A stretch of DNA of 32,518 bases from a virus, in the IMG/VR virus record IMGVR_UViG_3300030328_002624, positions 19,514-52,031 of that record. One strand, written 5' to 3'. This document shows, in pieces, positions 19,703-26,568 of this stretch (position 1 is its first letter; each line of letters begins with the position of its first letter). Below the pieces are notes generated by a model. It was not told the origin of the DNA. It worked only from the letters and a program-made list of their open reading frames with translations, and made no database searches. A program made the position numbers and the translations under genes.

Positions 19703-19862
19703 GCAAATAACAATACTAGAATCTATGCTAGAAAATATAGAAAAAGATATAAATAAGACTTTAAAATTAAAATCTACTTATTTCAACGACGCTATAGCTG
19801 TTGAATTAATAGGATTTTATGCAAAGACAATGGAGAAATATTTAAACCTAATTGATGAATAA
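19689..19862 (+). CDS. Small helical protein
   Basis: 57 residues starting MSKNKQITILESMLENIEKD and ending AKTMEKYLNLIDE. AAAGGAG lies six bases upstream inside the preceding gene. All-helical and charged. It closes the operon that began at 18288. Confidence 0.55.
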   Translation: MSKNKQITILESMLENIEKDINKTLKLKSTYFNDAIAVELIGFYAKTMEKYLNLIDE

Positions 19863-19873
19863 AATCAATTGGG

Positions 19874-19910
19874 TTTAACTCCCCAATCTCTCCGAGATTG
19901 TTCGTTTGAA
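19874..19910 (+). promoter_or_regulatory. CCC/U hairpin, copy 9
   Basis: TTTAAC (19874-19879) pairs with GTTTGAA (19904-19910) with one G-U and one bulge. The internal loop is CCC against TTC and the core 19881-19900 is identical to copies 4, 6 and 8. AAAGGAG (19923-19929) of the next gene follows. Confidence 0.7.
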
Positions 19911-19936
19911 TCAATTAATAATAAAGGAGCGTTAAA

Positions 19937-20665
19937 ATGAATAATGCACTAAAAATAAAGATAGATAGAGCTGCATATTTTATATATGAAGCAATGAAAA
20001 ATAGATATAGCTTTGATGGTCAGCACAATGATATGAATAGACTAGGAAGAATGTATACCATGTATAAAGCATTAGGTAAACATATTAGTGAATATGGAGT
20101 ATCATTTAAAAGTCCTAAAAGGATAATGGAAATGTTCGTAGCTTTGGAAAACAGTTCAAAGCATAGAATAGTGACAAGACTATACAGAGATAATCTGGTT
20201 AAGATAGACTGTAATGCAGAAGTTGAATGGGACTATACTGAAATAGAAACATATGACACTGAAATGCATGTTGAAAATGTTAATTCCATAGACCTGGAAC
20301 ATGACTATTTAGAGGTAGAAACAGATGATATATCTGATGAAGCTGATGAAGAGGTCAGAAATATAGGTTGGAGCATACATAGCATAGATGGAAGAATATC
20401 ATGGGATAGCATGGATTCTGCATTAGTTAGACCTTCAGATGATGGTATTGTAATGTATTTGGAACAAAATCCAGATTATGAACAATGGGAATCTGAAGAT
20501 ATAGACCAATTTGTTGGAAACTTTATTAGTAATAATGAAATAAAGGAAGAAGACGATAATGAGAATGCTGTAAATATGTTTAAGGACATATTGAAAGAAT
20601 ATCAGAAAGAAGAGTTAGATGCTTTGGTCGAAAAAAGTAAGGAGTATAAAGATGGAAAAGAATAG
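19937..20665 (+). CDS. Hypothetical acidic protein
   Basis: 242 residues starting MNNALKIKIDRAAYFIYEAM. The N-terminal 80 residues are helical and basic. From about 100 the protein is very acidic (DYLEVETDDISDEADEEVRN; later KEEDDNENAVNMFKDILKEY). No catalytic motif is visible. The acidic C-terminal half could mimic DNA, as some anti-restriction proteins do, but this is speculative. First gene after copy 9 of the CCC/U hairpin. Confidence 0.6.
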   Translation: MNNALKIKIDRAAYFIYEAMKNRYSFDGQHNDMNRLGRMYTMYKALGKHISEYGVSFKSPKRIMEMFVALENSSKHRIVTRLYRDNLVKIDCNAEVEWDYTEIETYDTEMHVENVNSIDLEHDYLEVETDDISDEADEEVRNIGWSIHSIDGRISWDSMDSALVRPSDDGIVMYLEQNPDYEQWESEDIDQFVGNFISNNEIKEEDDNENAVNMFKDILKEYQKEELDALVEKSKEYKDGKE

Positions 20666-20975
20666 TATAACCTATGAAGCTTGTGATACTGGTGAAACGA
20701 TTACAACTGAAAAGAAATATACTAAATTGCCTTACAAGTTAGACGAGATTACTATTGGTTCTACCAGTGAAAAGATAGTTAATCCGTTTTCTGGCGAAAG
20801 TTACGAATTAGATGCCGTGGAAGAGGCTGTATATTCTGTTATTAAGGGAGCCGAATGGTCCCTTAATATGGATAGCAGTCCTGTTCCGAATAGTCTAGCA
20901 CAAACTATGTTCCAAGATGGAATGGATTGGTTTCGTATTAATAATGCGAGAGCATACATGACATTATTGGATTAA
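20652..20975 (+). CDS. Conserved marine-phage protein
   Basis: 107 residues from ATG 20652, chosen because AAGGAG lies eight bases upstream; the longer frame from 20619 lacks one. The block VNPFSGESYELDAVEEAVYS, then VIKGAEW, then the ending DWFRINNARAYMTLLD, match a small protein family I recognise from marine phages, where NPFSG and YM.LLD are constant. Function unknown. Overlaps the end of the preceding gene by 14 bases. Confidence 0.65.
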   Translation: MEKNSITYEACDTGETITTEKKYTKLPYKLDEITIGSTSEKIVNPFSGESYELDAVEEAVYSVIKGAEWSLNMDSSPVPNSLAQTMFQDGMDWFRINNARAYMTLLD

Positions 20976-20987
20976 GAGGCGAACAAA

Positions 20988-21020
20988 AAGTGAAGGGAAT
21001 TATTGCAATTCCCTTTGCTT
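20988..21020 (+). terminator. Terminator- or attenuator-like hairpin
   Basis: AAGTGAAGGGAATT (20988-21001) pairs with AATTCCCTTTGCTT (21007-21020), fourteen pairs including two G-U, loop ATTGC. Only CTTTGG follows, so termination would be weak. It lies between the small-gene operon and the replication operon and is followed by an AT-rich stretch with TATAAT (21030-21035) but no good -35. Confidence 0.5.
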
Positions 21021-21083
21021 CTTTGGAATATAATGTTATATTAAAAGTGATTTAATTGAAATAAAATAAAGGAAAAATAAAAT

Positions 21084-21665
21084 ATGTCAATAAAAATACA
21101 TGGAAAAGATTATGTCTTGGTTAACGAAAGACTTGAGCTTTTCTTATCAGAAAATCCTTCAGCAACTGTTTCTACAAAAATTCATAGCATATCACCTATA
21201 GTTGATTCATCAACTGGAGATAATTGTAACGAATATGTAGTAACAGCTAAAATCATTGCAAATCCTTTGGAATGTCCAGAGGTATATTACATTGGTCATG
21301 CTGCAGAAAGAGATAATAACGGATTCATTAACAAAACATCTGCATTAGAAAATGCAGAAACATCAGCAGTAGGTAGAGCACTTGCCTTTGCAGGATACGG
21401 TAGTGAAGAATCTATTGCAAGTGCAGAAGAAGTAGTAAATGCTACTAATAAACAGAAAACAATTAATCCTACTGTTACGCAGTTGGATAAATTGGACAGA
21501 AGTATGAATGATTGCTATAAACAATTATTAATTACTGAAGATGATAAGTTAAGATATAGAAATAGACGTAGTGCTGGAATGACTAAAAATCAAGTAGAGG
21601 CTAGTCAAAAATATTTTGACGAATTAATCGCAAAGAATAATACCAAAAAGAAGGAGTCTAAATAA
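21084..21665 (+). CDS. Single-strand annealing protein, ERF/Sak-like
   Basis: 193 residues, AAAGGAAAA upstream. It would coat and anneal complementary single strands in phage recombination. The key block is FINKTSALENAETSAVGRAL followed by AFAGYGSEESIASAEEV (about 84-120), the motif of the ERF/Sak-type recombinases common in marine phages. N-terminal beta strands (YVVTAKIIANPLECPEVYYI) fit the fold. The C-terminal third is charged and helical. The SSB gene directly behind it supports the role. Confidence 0.72.
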   Translation: MSIKIHGKDYVLVNERLELFLSENPSATVSTKIHSISPIVDSSTGDNCNEYVVTAKIIANPLECPEVYYIGHAAERDNNGFINKTSALENAETSAVGRALAFAGYGSEESIASAEEVVNATNKQKTINPTVTQLDKLDRSMNDCYKQLLITEDDKLRYRNRRSAGMTKNQVEASQKYFDELIAKNNTKKKESK

Positions 21666-22204
21666 TGGCTATACATGGAACTAAAATAAAAGAAGCAGGA
21701 AGTGGTGGAATGAGAAACTACTTTGTAAATCTATGTACAATAGATAATGCTGAACAAACTGAATCACAATATACTGATGCTAGTGTTAAACTATCATTAG
21801 TAGGAAAAGATAACGGATATAACTACACATGTTTTATCAATCAAAATTTTGAGAAAGATATGAGTGGAGTTGTTACTGGATTAAAATTTCCAGAAGACTT
21901 AAATACGTTATACTTGGCTACTAAAGTTGATTTAGATGTGTCAGATGCTGGAGTAGTAAATGTAGACAAATTAAAAGGCAAAGAAGTTGCTATAATTAAT
22001 TATATGTCTACTGGAAAATACAAACGTAATACTTGGAGTGTTGTTTCTTCATGGGACGATACAGAAGAATTAGAAAGTAAATTCTTGCAACAAGTAGCTA
22101 AAGGTTATCCACGTGACTTTAATAATGCAAAGACTGCACCTACAAGTGCACCTGCTGCAACATTAGTCAATGATACTGTAAGTTCTGACGACTTACCCTT
22201 CTAA
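21665..22204 (+). CDS. ssb: Single-stranded DNA-binding protein
   Basis: 179 residues. The first 125 residues are beta-rich (VKLSLVGKDNGYNYTCFINQ, then KGKEVAIINYMSTGKYKRNT), as in an OB fold. A flexible Ala/Thr/Pro linker follows, and the protein ends SSDDLPF, the classic SSB C-terminal tip that recruits replication and recombination partners. Start overlaps the previous stop by one base. Placed between annealing protein and primase-helicase. Sequence of the OB part is divergent, so the tail and context carry the call. Confidence 0.75.
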   Translation: MAIHGTKIKEAGSGGMRNYFVNLCTIDNAEQTESQYTDASVKLSLVGKDNGYNYTCFINQNFEKDMSGVVTGLKFPEDLNTLYLATKVDLDVSDAGVVNVDKLKGKEVAIINYMSTGKYKRNTWSVVSSWDDTEELESKFLQQVAKGYPRDFNNAKTAPTSAPAATLVNDTVSSDDLPF

Positions 22205-22458
22205 TGACTGCCAAAAAGATAGTCTTACAATGGATAGACAATCGTTTTAAAAGTAATCCTTTGTTCTATAGCTTTGATTTTGAAAGCTCGATAGCAACAT
22301 ACGGAAAACTTGTTCATTTAAAAACACATAGCCCTAGTACATACTCTAGGGCTTTTAGAACGATTAGGTCTAATAACGATTTGGAAAGACGTGGTTTAGA
22401 GTTAGAAGAAATTAAAAGTGAAAAGGTAAGTAAAGGTTGGATAATAAAGAAACTATAA
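22204..22458 (+). CDS. Small helix-turn-helix-like protein
   Basis: 84 residues starting MTAKKIVLQWIDNRFKSNPL. HLKTHSPSTYSRAFRTIRSN is a basic segment that resembles the recognition region of small winged-helix proteins, and the end (VSKGWIIKKL) suits a strand. One-base overlap with the SSB gene; overlaps the primase-helicase start by 22 bases. Possibly an origin or replication accessory factor. Confidence 0.5.
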   Translation: MTAKKIVLQWIDNRFKSNPLFYSFDFESSIATYGKLVHLKTHSPSTYSRAFRTIRSNNDLERRGLELEEIKSEKVSKGWIIKKL

Positions 22459-24236
22459 TAGAAATAGTTGAAGGAAACATTGCAAATAGAAATAAAATTT
22501 GCAGTTTAGAAGACTATTACAAGAAAGAGAAAGATAATGCATGGAAAGATGAAATGTATCGTTCTTATTACTCGTTTGATGAAACGTTTTACGATTACGT
22601 AAATACTAAAAAAACAGTAAAAGGATTTGACGGTCTTTGCTATGTAGATAAACTCATTATAGATATTGATAAAGGAACTATAGAAGATAGTAACTTTCAA
22701 GGATATACTATTAGTTGTATTGATGAACTAATAGAAAAAGGTGTTTATAATGATGATATAAACGTATGGTTTAGTGGCACTGGTTATCACATAGAACTAT
22801 TAAACGTATTTGGATTTCAACCAAGTAAAAATGTTTATGAAAAAGTAAAATCTACTTTAAAAGAACATTTTGACTTTGGAGATACAATATACGATAAAAC
22901 ACGAATTATACGTTCCAATTGGAGTTTGAATAGAAAGAAAAATCTATACAAAGTCTGGATTCCGTTAGAAGAAATGTATAGTATATCTTATGATAAGGTA
23001 AGAGAAATTGCTTCATCAAAAGAAAACTATCTAAAATATATCAAAGAAAGCGATATAAGCTTTGATAGTATTCATTCTACGGAACAACAAACAGATGCAT
23101 ATTTACAAAGCATGATTGTTGCGTCTCCTACAATAGTACCAAATGGTAATACGAAGAAAGGTGATGTAACGTCTGTTGTGTCTTGTATGCAACATGTCTT
23201 TAACGAAGGTCCAGTAAAAGGCTCTAGAAATATGAAAATCATGAGAATGGCTAGTTCATATAAGAGAGCTGGAATACCATATCTAGTTACATTAAATGGA
23301 ATGAAAACTTGGAGTAATGGAGCTATCAATGAAGATGAAATAGTAAGGTCTGTAACTAATGTTTACGATGAGAATTATCAATACGGATGTAATGATACTA
23401 TCATGAGTGAATATTGCGACCCTAAATGTATACACTTTCAAAGGAAAGATTATACATTAGATATTAGAGACGTAATTCAAATGCAAAACAACTTAAAAGA
23501 TATGATACTAAAAGACATGTCTAAAAAGTCTGTTAATTTAGCAGATATATGGAATGTTAATCCATTCGTTATAAATCCTGGAGAACTAGTTGTTTTCTCT
23601 GGAGATACTGGTATGGGTAAAACTGCATTTGTACAAAACATTATCACTAAATGTAAAAAGGATACATTGTTTCTATCGTTAGAGATGGATGAAACTTTAA
23701 TATTTAGAAGATTTATTCAAGTTGCTGCTCACAAAGACAAAGAATGGGTTTATGAACAATTCAGAAATAACCCAGATGTTGACTTTGAAGAAGCATTGAA
23801 ACATATCAAGATAATGACTATTGCACCTACTTTAGATGCTATAAAGAAAGTAGTAGCACAGAACGAGCCTAATATATTAGTAGTTGATACTACTGATGAA
23901 TTACAAGTTACTGGAAACAAAGGCGTAATAGAAGAACAGAATGCTATTATTGATACATTGAAGCAAATTGCTCAAAAGAATCATACGATAGTATTTGCAA
24001 TTCATCATGTTAATAAGATGAGTGCTTCTAACAATCACATTAGTTTACACTCTTTGAAGGGGTCTTCTAATGTTGTTCAGAAAGCAGACAAAGTGATTCT
24101 TATTAGAGGTGAAGAATCTGAAAGACACAGAGTAATACAATCTGCAAAGTCTAGAGATGAAGATAAATTGGAACTCGTATGTCAGTTTAATTACGAAACT
24201 ATGACGTTTGAACAAACAATAATGGAGATGATATGA
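22437..24236 (+). CDS. AEP primase - DnaB-type helicase fusion
   Basis: 599 residues. It would prime and unwind DNA at the fork. The N-terminal half looks like an archaeo-eukaryotic-type primase: LIIDIDKG (about 71-78, metal-binding acids), WFSGTGYHIEL (about 110-120, the sxH motif) and RIIRSNWSLN (about 157-166). A cysteine cluster (CNDTIMSEYCDPKCIHF, about 318-334) may bind zinc. The C-terminal half is a RecA-type helicase: Walker A SGDTGMGKT (about 386-394), Walker B NILVVDTTD, FAIHHVNKM and LKGSSNVVQKADKVILIRG. TTG start after AAAAGG; no nearby ATG. Confidence 0.82.
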   Translation: MDNKETIIEIVEGNIANRNKICSLEDYYKKEKDNAWKDEMYRSYYSFDETFYDYVNTKKTVKGFDGLCYVDKLIIDIDKGTIEDSNFQGYTISCIDELIEKGVYNDDINVWFSGTGYHIELLNVFGFQPSKNVYEKVKSTLKEHFDFGDTIYDKTRIIRSNWSLNRKKNLYKVWIPLEEMYSISYDKVREIASSKENYLKYIKESDISFDSIHSTEQQTDAYLQSMIVASPTIVPNGNTKKGDVTSVVSCMQHVFNEGPVKGSRNMKIMRMASSYKRAGIPYLVTLNGMKTWSNGAINEDEIVRSVTNVYDENYQYGCNDTIMSEYCDPKCIHFQRKDYTLDIRDVIQMQNNLKDMILKDMSKKSVNLADIWNVNPFVINPGELVVFSGDTGMGKTAFVQNIITKCKKDTLFLSLEMDETLIFRRFIQVAAHKDKEWVYEQFRNNPDVDFEEALKHIKIMTIAPTLDAIKKVVAQNEPNILVVDTTDELQVTGNKGVIEEQNAIIDTLKQIAQKNHTIVFAIHHVNKMSASNNHISLHSLKGSSNVVQKADKVILIRGEESERHRVIQSAKSRDEDKLELVCQFNYETMTFEQTIMEMI

Positions 24237-24421
24237 AATGGATAAATATAGAAACTGTCCAGCATGACACCATCACTATGCAGAAAATAACATTACTGCA
24301 ATTAATAAGTGCTAGTGTTTGCTATCAAGATAACGAAGGAACACATCTTTCCTTTGCATTTGGAATTGGACCAATAGAATTTGATTGGACAATTAGAATA
24401 TGGACTCATGGGTTTAATTAG
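24233..24421 (+). CDS. Hypothetical small protein
   Basis: 62 residues starting MKWINIETVQHDTITMQKIT. Overlaps the helicase stop as ATGA. Beta-rich with aromatic strands (LSFAFGIGPIEFDWTIRIWT). No motif recognised. Coupled to the replication genes on both sides. Confidence 0.5.
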   Translation: MKWINIETVQHDTITMQKITLLQLISASVCYQDNEGTHLSFAFGIGPIEFDWTIRIWTHGFN

Positions 24422-24754
24422 ATGACACACAAAAATAAAATACGTGGTAACAATCTTGAAAGAGAATGTGTTAATATCGCAAAAGGTGAGGGGCTCTCTG
24501 CAGAGAGAGCCTACGCCTCTAACGGTTTATCACTAGGTAAATCTGAACAAGTAGATTGTGTAGTAGAAGGATATGCGATTCAAGCTAAAAGAAAAAAGAA
24601 AGTCGCACAATGGTTATATCCTAAATACCATGCAGACGATGTAGATGTAGTCGTAACTCGCATGGATAGAAAAGAAGCTTTAGCAATAATACCATATGAT
24701 GAATGGATTAGGTTAATAAAAATAGAAAAGGAAAATTCTAATGAAAATAAGTAG
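24422..24754 (+). CDS. Holliday-junction-resolvase-like nuclease
   Basis: 110 residues. RGNNLERECVNIAKGEGLSA (Glu in the first helix), then SEQVDCVVEGYAIQAKRKKK (Asp, then Q-x-K) is the E...D...(E/Q)xK arrangement of small PD-(D/E)XK resolvases. IIPYDEWIRLI ends the fold. It would cut branched intermediates left by the annealing protein or trim concatemers before packaging. Starts directly at the previous stop. Confidence 0.7.
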   Translation: MTHKNKIRGNNLERECVNIAKGEGLSAERAYASNGLSLGKSEQVDCVVEGYAIQAKRKKKVAQWLYPKYHADDVDVVVTRMDRKEALAIIPYDEWIRLIKIEKENSNENK

Positions 24755-24935
24755 AAAAGAAATAGATGCTATTATGTCTCTTGCTAAAAAAATAATAGAG
24801 CATGATAATAATAAGGAGAAAAAAGTATTAAGGAGCATGGAAGATGGCTACGATATAGATGAATTGTCAAACGACAAAACAGAAGAAATTAATCTTCGTG
24901 GAGGTCGTGCGAACTGTGAGGAGTGCAATGACTAA
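24741..24935 (+). CDS. Hypothetical small protein
   Basis: 64 residues starting MKISRKEIDAIMSLAKKIIE with AAAAGGAAAA upstream; overlaps the nuclease gene by 14 bases. Helical N-terminus and an acidic middle. It ends GGRANCEECND, with one C-x2-C pair only. Function unknown. Confidence 0.5.
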   Translation: MKISRKEIDAIMSLAKKIIEHDNNKEKKVLRSMEDGYDIDELSNDKTEEINLRGGRANCEECND

Positions 24936-25113
24936 AAAAGATGAGAAAAAAAGTAAAGAAACAAAACGTGAATTAGATTTATTTAATCCAGCTGAAGTTT
25001 TAATAATTAGGTCAGCTTTATTAAACTACAGAAAAGCTCCATTTGTTTCTGATATGGAAAATGAAATAATAGGAGAATTGTTAAAAAGATTAGTGGAAGA
25101 TTTTAATTTATAA
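24928..25113 (+). CDS. Hypothetical small helical protein
   Basis: 61 residues from ATG 24928, four bases after GAGGAG; the longer frame from 24859 has no such site. Basic start (MTKKDEKKSKETKRELDLFN) and a helical remainder (EVLIIRSALLNYRKAPFVSD). Overlaps the previous stop by eight bases. Function unknown. Confidence 0.5.
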   Translation: MTKKDEKKSKETKRELDLFNPAEVLIIRSALLNYRKAPFVSDMENEIIGELLKRLVEDFNL

Positions 25114-25117
25114 TATT

Positions 25118-25269
25118 TATTCCCCTTCAAAATGCGGTGTAAGGAACCGAGTGGTTAAGTCCACATTACCTTTATAGTAAATGGTTATCGCTAAAGAGAT
25201 AGGTTCTGCACATATAAGCTATCGTATTGCTAATTGGTTGGCACTAAATTAGACAAACGAAGGGGAATA
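25118..25269 (+). ncRNA. Closed, multibranched intergenic RNA
   Basis: TATTCCCCTTC (25118-25128) pairs perfectly with GAAGGGGAATA (25259-25269). Inside are GTGG-TTAAGT-CCAC, CTAATT/AATTAG and candidate long-range contacts such as GGAACC with GGTTC. Starting five bases after a stop codon and ending just before an AAGGAG site, it fills the whole gap between two genes. Confidence 0.6.
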
Positions 25270-25286
25270 AAAAAATAAGGAGAAAT

Positions 25287-25481
25287 ATGGAAAATAATGA
25301 AAAAATACTGGAATTGATTAAAGAGAGATTGGATGTTGGAGCTAAAAGTTATGGAGAACAAGTTCCTATTGATGGTTCTAGGGATAATTTGAATGAAACT
25401 TTAGAAGAATTGTTGGATTGTGTTGTTTATTTGTCTGCTGTTGTTTTAGAGGTTCATGGGAAATATAAGGAGAAGAAATGA
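25287..25481 (+). CDS. MazG-like small protein (tentative)
   Basis: 64 residues, AAGGAG upstream. ERLDVGAKSYGEQVPIDGSR, then NLNETLEELLDCVVYLSAVV, follows the 'RL..Ga..YG......D...ea.eEl.D...Yl' outline of small phage proteins near the MazG/NTP-pyrophosphohydrolase group, with an EE-x2-D acidic patch. Short for a full enzyme. It could clean the nucleotide pool, but only the outline supports this. Confidence 0.5.
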   Translation: MENNEKILELIKERLDVGAKSYGEQVPIDGSRDNLNETLEELLDCVVYLSAVVLEVHGKYKEKK

Positions 25482-25696
25482 GTAAAGAAGAAGCTGGAAT
25501 TTATATAAAAGAACAAGGAGAAGTTCAGATTATACATAATTCACATGGTGTTTTTTATTTACATCTACTACAAACAAAGCAAGATGAAGATGGAATCAAT
25601 ATAATAGATGAAGATGGTGTAATACAGACTTGTAGATTCAATGTTAGAAAATTGAATGAAAAAATAAGGAAAAAGCACAATGAAACACAACAATGA
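25478..25696 (+). CDS. Hypothetical small protein
   Basis: 72 residues starting MSKEEAGIYIKEQGEVQIIH. ATGA overlap with the previous gene, 17-base overlap with the next. Beta-rich first half (GVFYLHLLQTKQDEDGINII) and a basic helical end. No family recognised. Confidence 0.5.
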   Translation: MSKEEAGIYIKEQGEVQIIHNSHGVFYLHLLQTKQDEDGINIIDEDGVIQTCRFNVRKLNEKIRKKHNETQQ

Positions 25697-26051
25697 TTTT
25701 AGATTTGATTTAGAATTTGGAAAACAAGGAGAATCTATGTTACATAAAATGCTTTCAAATGAAGAAGGATTTAATGTAGAGGTAAAAAGAGATAGGCAAG
25801 CATACAAAACAAACAACTTATATTTTGAATACCAATCTAGAGGTAAACCATCTGGACTGGCTACAACTGAAGCTAAATATTATGCTTATTTCGTTACAGA
25901 TACTTTTTGTTTCATAATAAGCGTTATGGAATTAAAAATGAAATTAAAGAGATTGGTAAAAGAAGATAAAGCTATTGGTAATATGCCTGGAGGAGATAAA
26001 AATACATCTCTAGGCGTATTAGTAAGTATAGATAACTTTTTAAAGGAGTAA
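25680..26051 (+). CDS. PD-(D/E)XK-type endonuclease (probable)
   Basis: 123 residues. EFGKQGESMLHKML carries the first-helix Glu. VEVKRDRQAYKTNNLYFEYQ, followed by SRGKPSGLATTEAKYYAYFV, gives the D...E-x-(Q) core and the SG..TTEA block known from phage nucleases of this fold. The expected Lys after the Glu is replaced by Gln. Second nuclease of this operon region; it may act on replication intermediates or host DNA. Confidence 0.6.
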   Translation: MKHNNDFRFDLEFGKQGESMLHKMLSNEEGFNVEVKRDRQAYKTNNLYFEYQSRGKPSGLATTEAKYYAYFVTDTFCFIISVMELKMKLKRLVKEDKAIGNMPGGDKNTSLGVLVSIDNFLKE

Positions 26052-26052
26052 T

Positions 26053-26310
26053 ATGAAACCACTAAGAGATGAGATTATTGTAAAGAGAGATGCCAATGAA
26101 GAAAAAACAAAATCTGGTATTATCTTACAAGGCAATGATGATAATATAAAAACGACTGGAACAGTAATAGAAATAGGACCAGAGGTTAAAGAGCTAAAAA
26201 AGAAAGATAGAATTCTTTTTCACTCCCAACAGTATATTGTTCAAATGGTAGAAGGCAAAGAAATGATTTTTATGCCAGAAGGTTCTGTCCTAGCAATATT
26301 GGAGAAATAA
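26053..26310 (+). CDS. GroES-like co-chaperonin
   Basis: 85 residues, slightly short for GroES (about 95). Start MKPLRDEIIVKRDANEEKTK matches the GroES opening. SGIILQGND is the mobile loop whose hydrophobic triplet docks on GroEL. GTVIEIGPEVKELKKKDRIL and the ending EGSVLAILEK complete the beta barrel. It would replace the host co-chaperonin so that GroEL folds the phage capsid, as T4 gp31 does. Strong AAAGGAG site. Confidence 0.85.
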   Translation: MKPLRDEIIVKRDANEEKTKSGIILQGNDDNIKTTGTVIEIGPEVKELKKKDRILFHSQQYIVQMVEGKEMIFMPEGSVLAILEK

Positions 26311-26504
26311 TGTATAGAAAATGGTGTTATGAGCAAAAAAAGAAAAGGCTGCAACAAGACATGTTAGATAATAATTTGATTTTACGAGAGCATTTAAAAA
26401 TACAAGAGCTTATTGCTGCCTTTTCCTTAAAAAATGAAGAAATCATAAAAAAAGCTGAAATCAAAGAAAAAAGGCTTACGAGAAGGTACCTAGAATCCAT
26501 TTAA
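26310..26504 (+). CDS. Basic helical protein
   Basis: 64 residues starting MYRKWCYEQKKKRLQQDMLD. GGAG upstream and a one-base overlap with the co-chaperonin stop. Wholly helical and basic (IIKKAEIKEKRLTRRYLESI). Last gene of the rightward region; the 64 bases to the convergent virion gene hold no clear terminator. Confidence 0.55.
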   Translation: MYRKWCYEQKKKRLQQDMLDNNLILREHLKIQELIAAFSLKNEEIIKKAEIKEKRLTRRYLESI

Positions 26505-26568
26505 ATTTTTTATTGGATATAAGTATCGCCTATTTTATTACTTAATTGTTAAAATACCAAAATGGGCT

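Noticed and set aside
11439-19910. CRISPR array made of the repeated 20-base core
   Set aside because: Copies are 0.1-2 kb apart, separated by genes, vary in the stem with compensation, and no cas genes are present.
21030-21035. TATAAT before the annealing-protein gene as a promoter
   Set aside because: The nearest -35-like TTGCAA is 20 bases away inside the preceding hairpin, so spacing is poor. Only mentioned with that hairpin.
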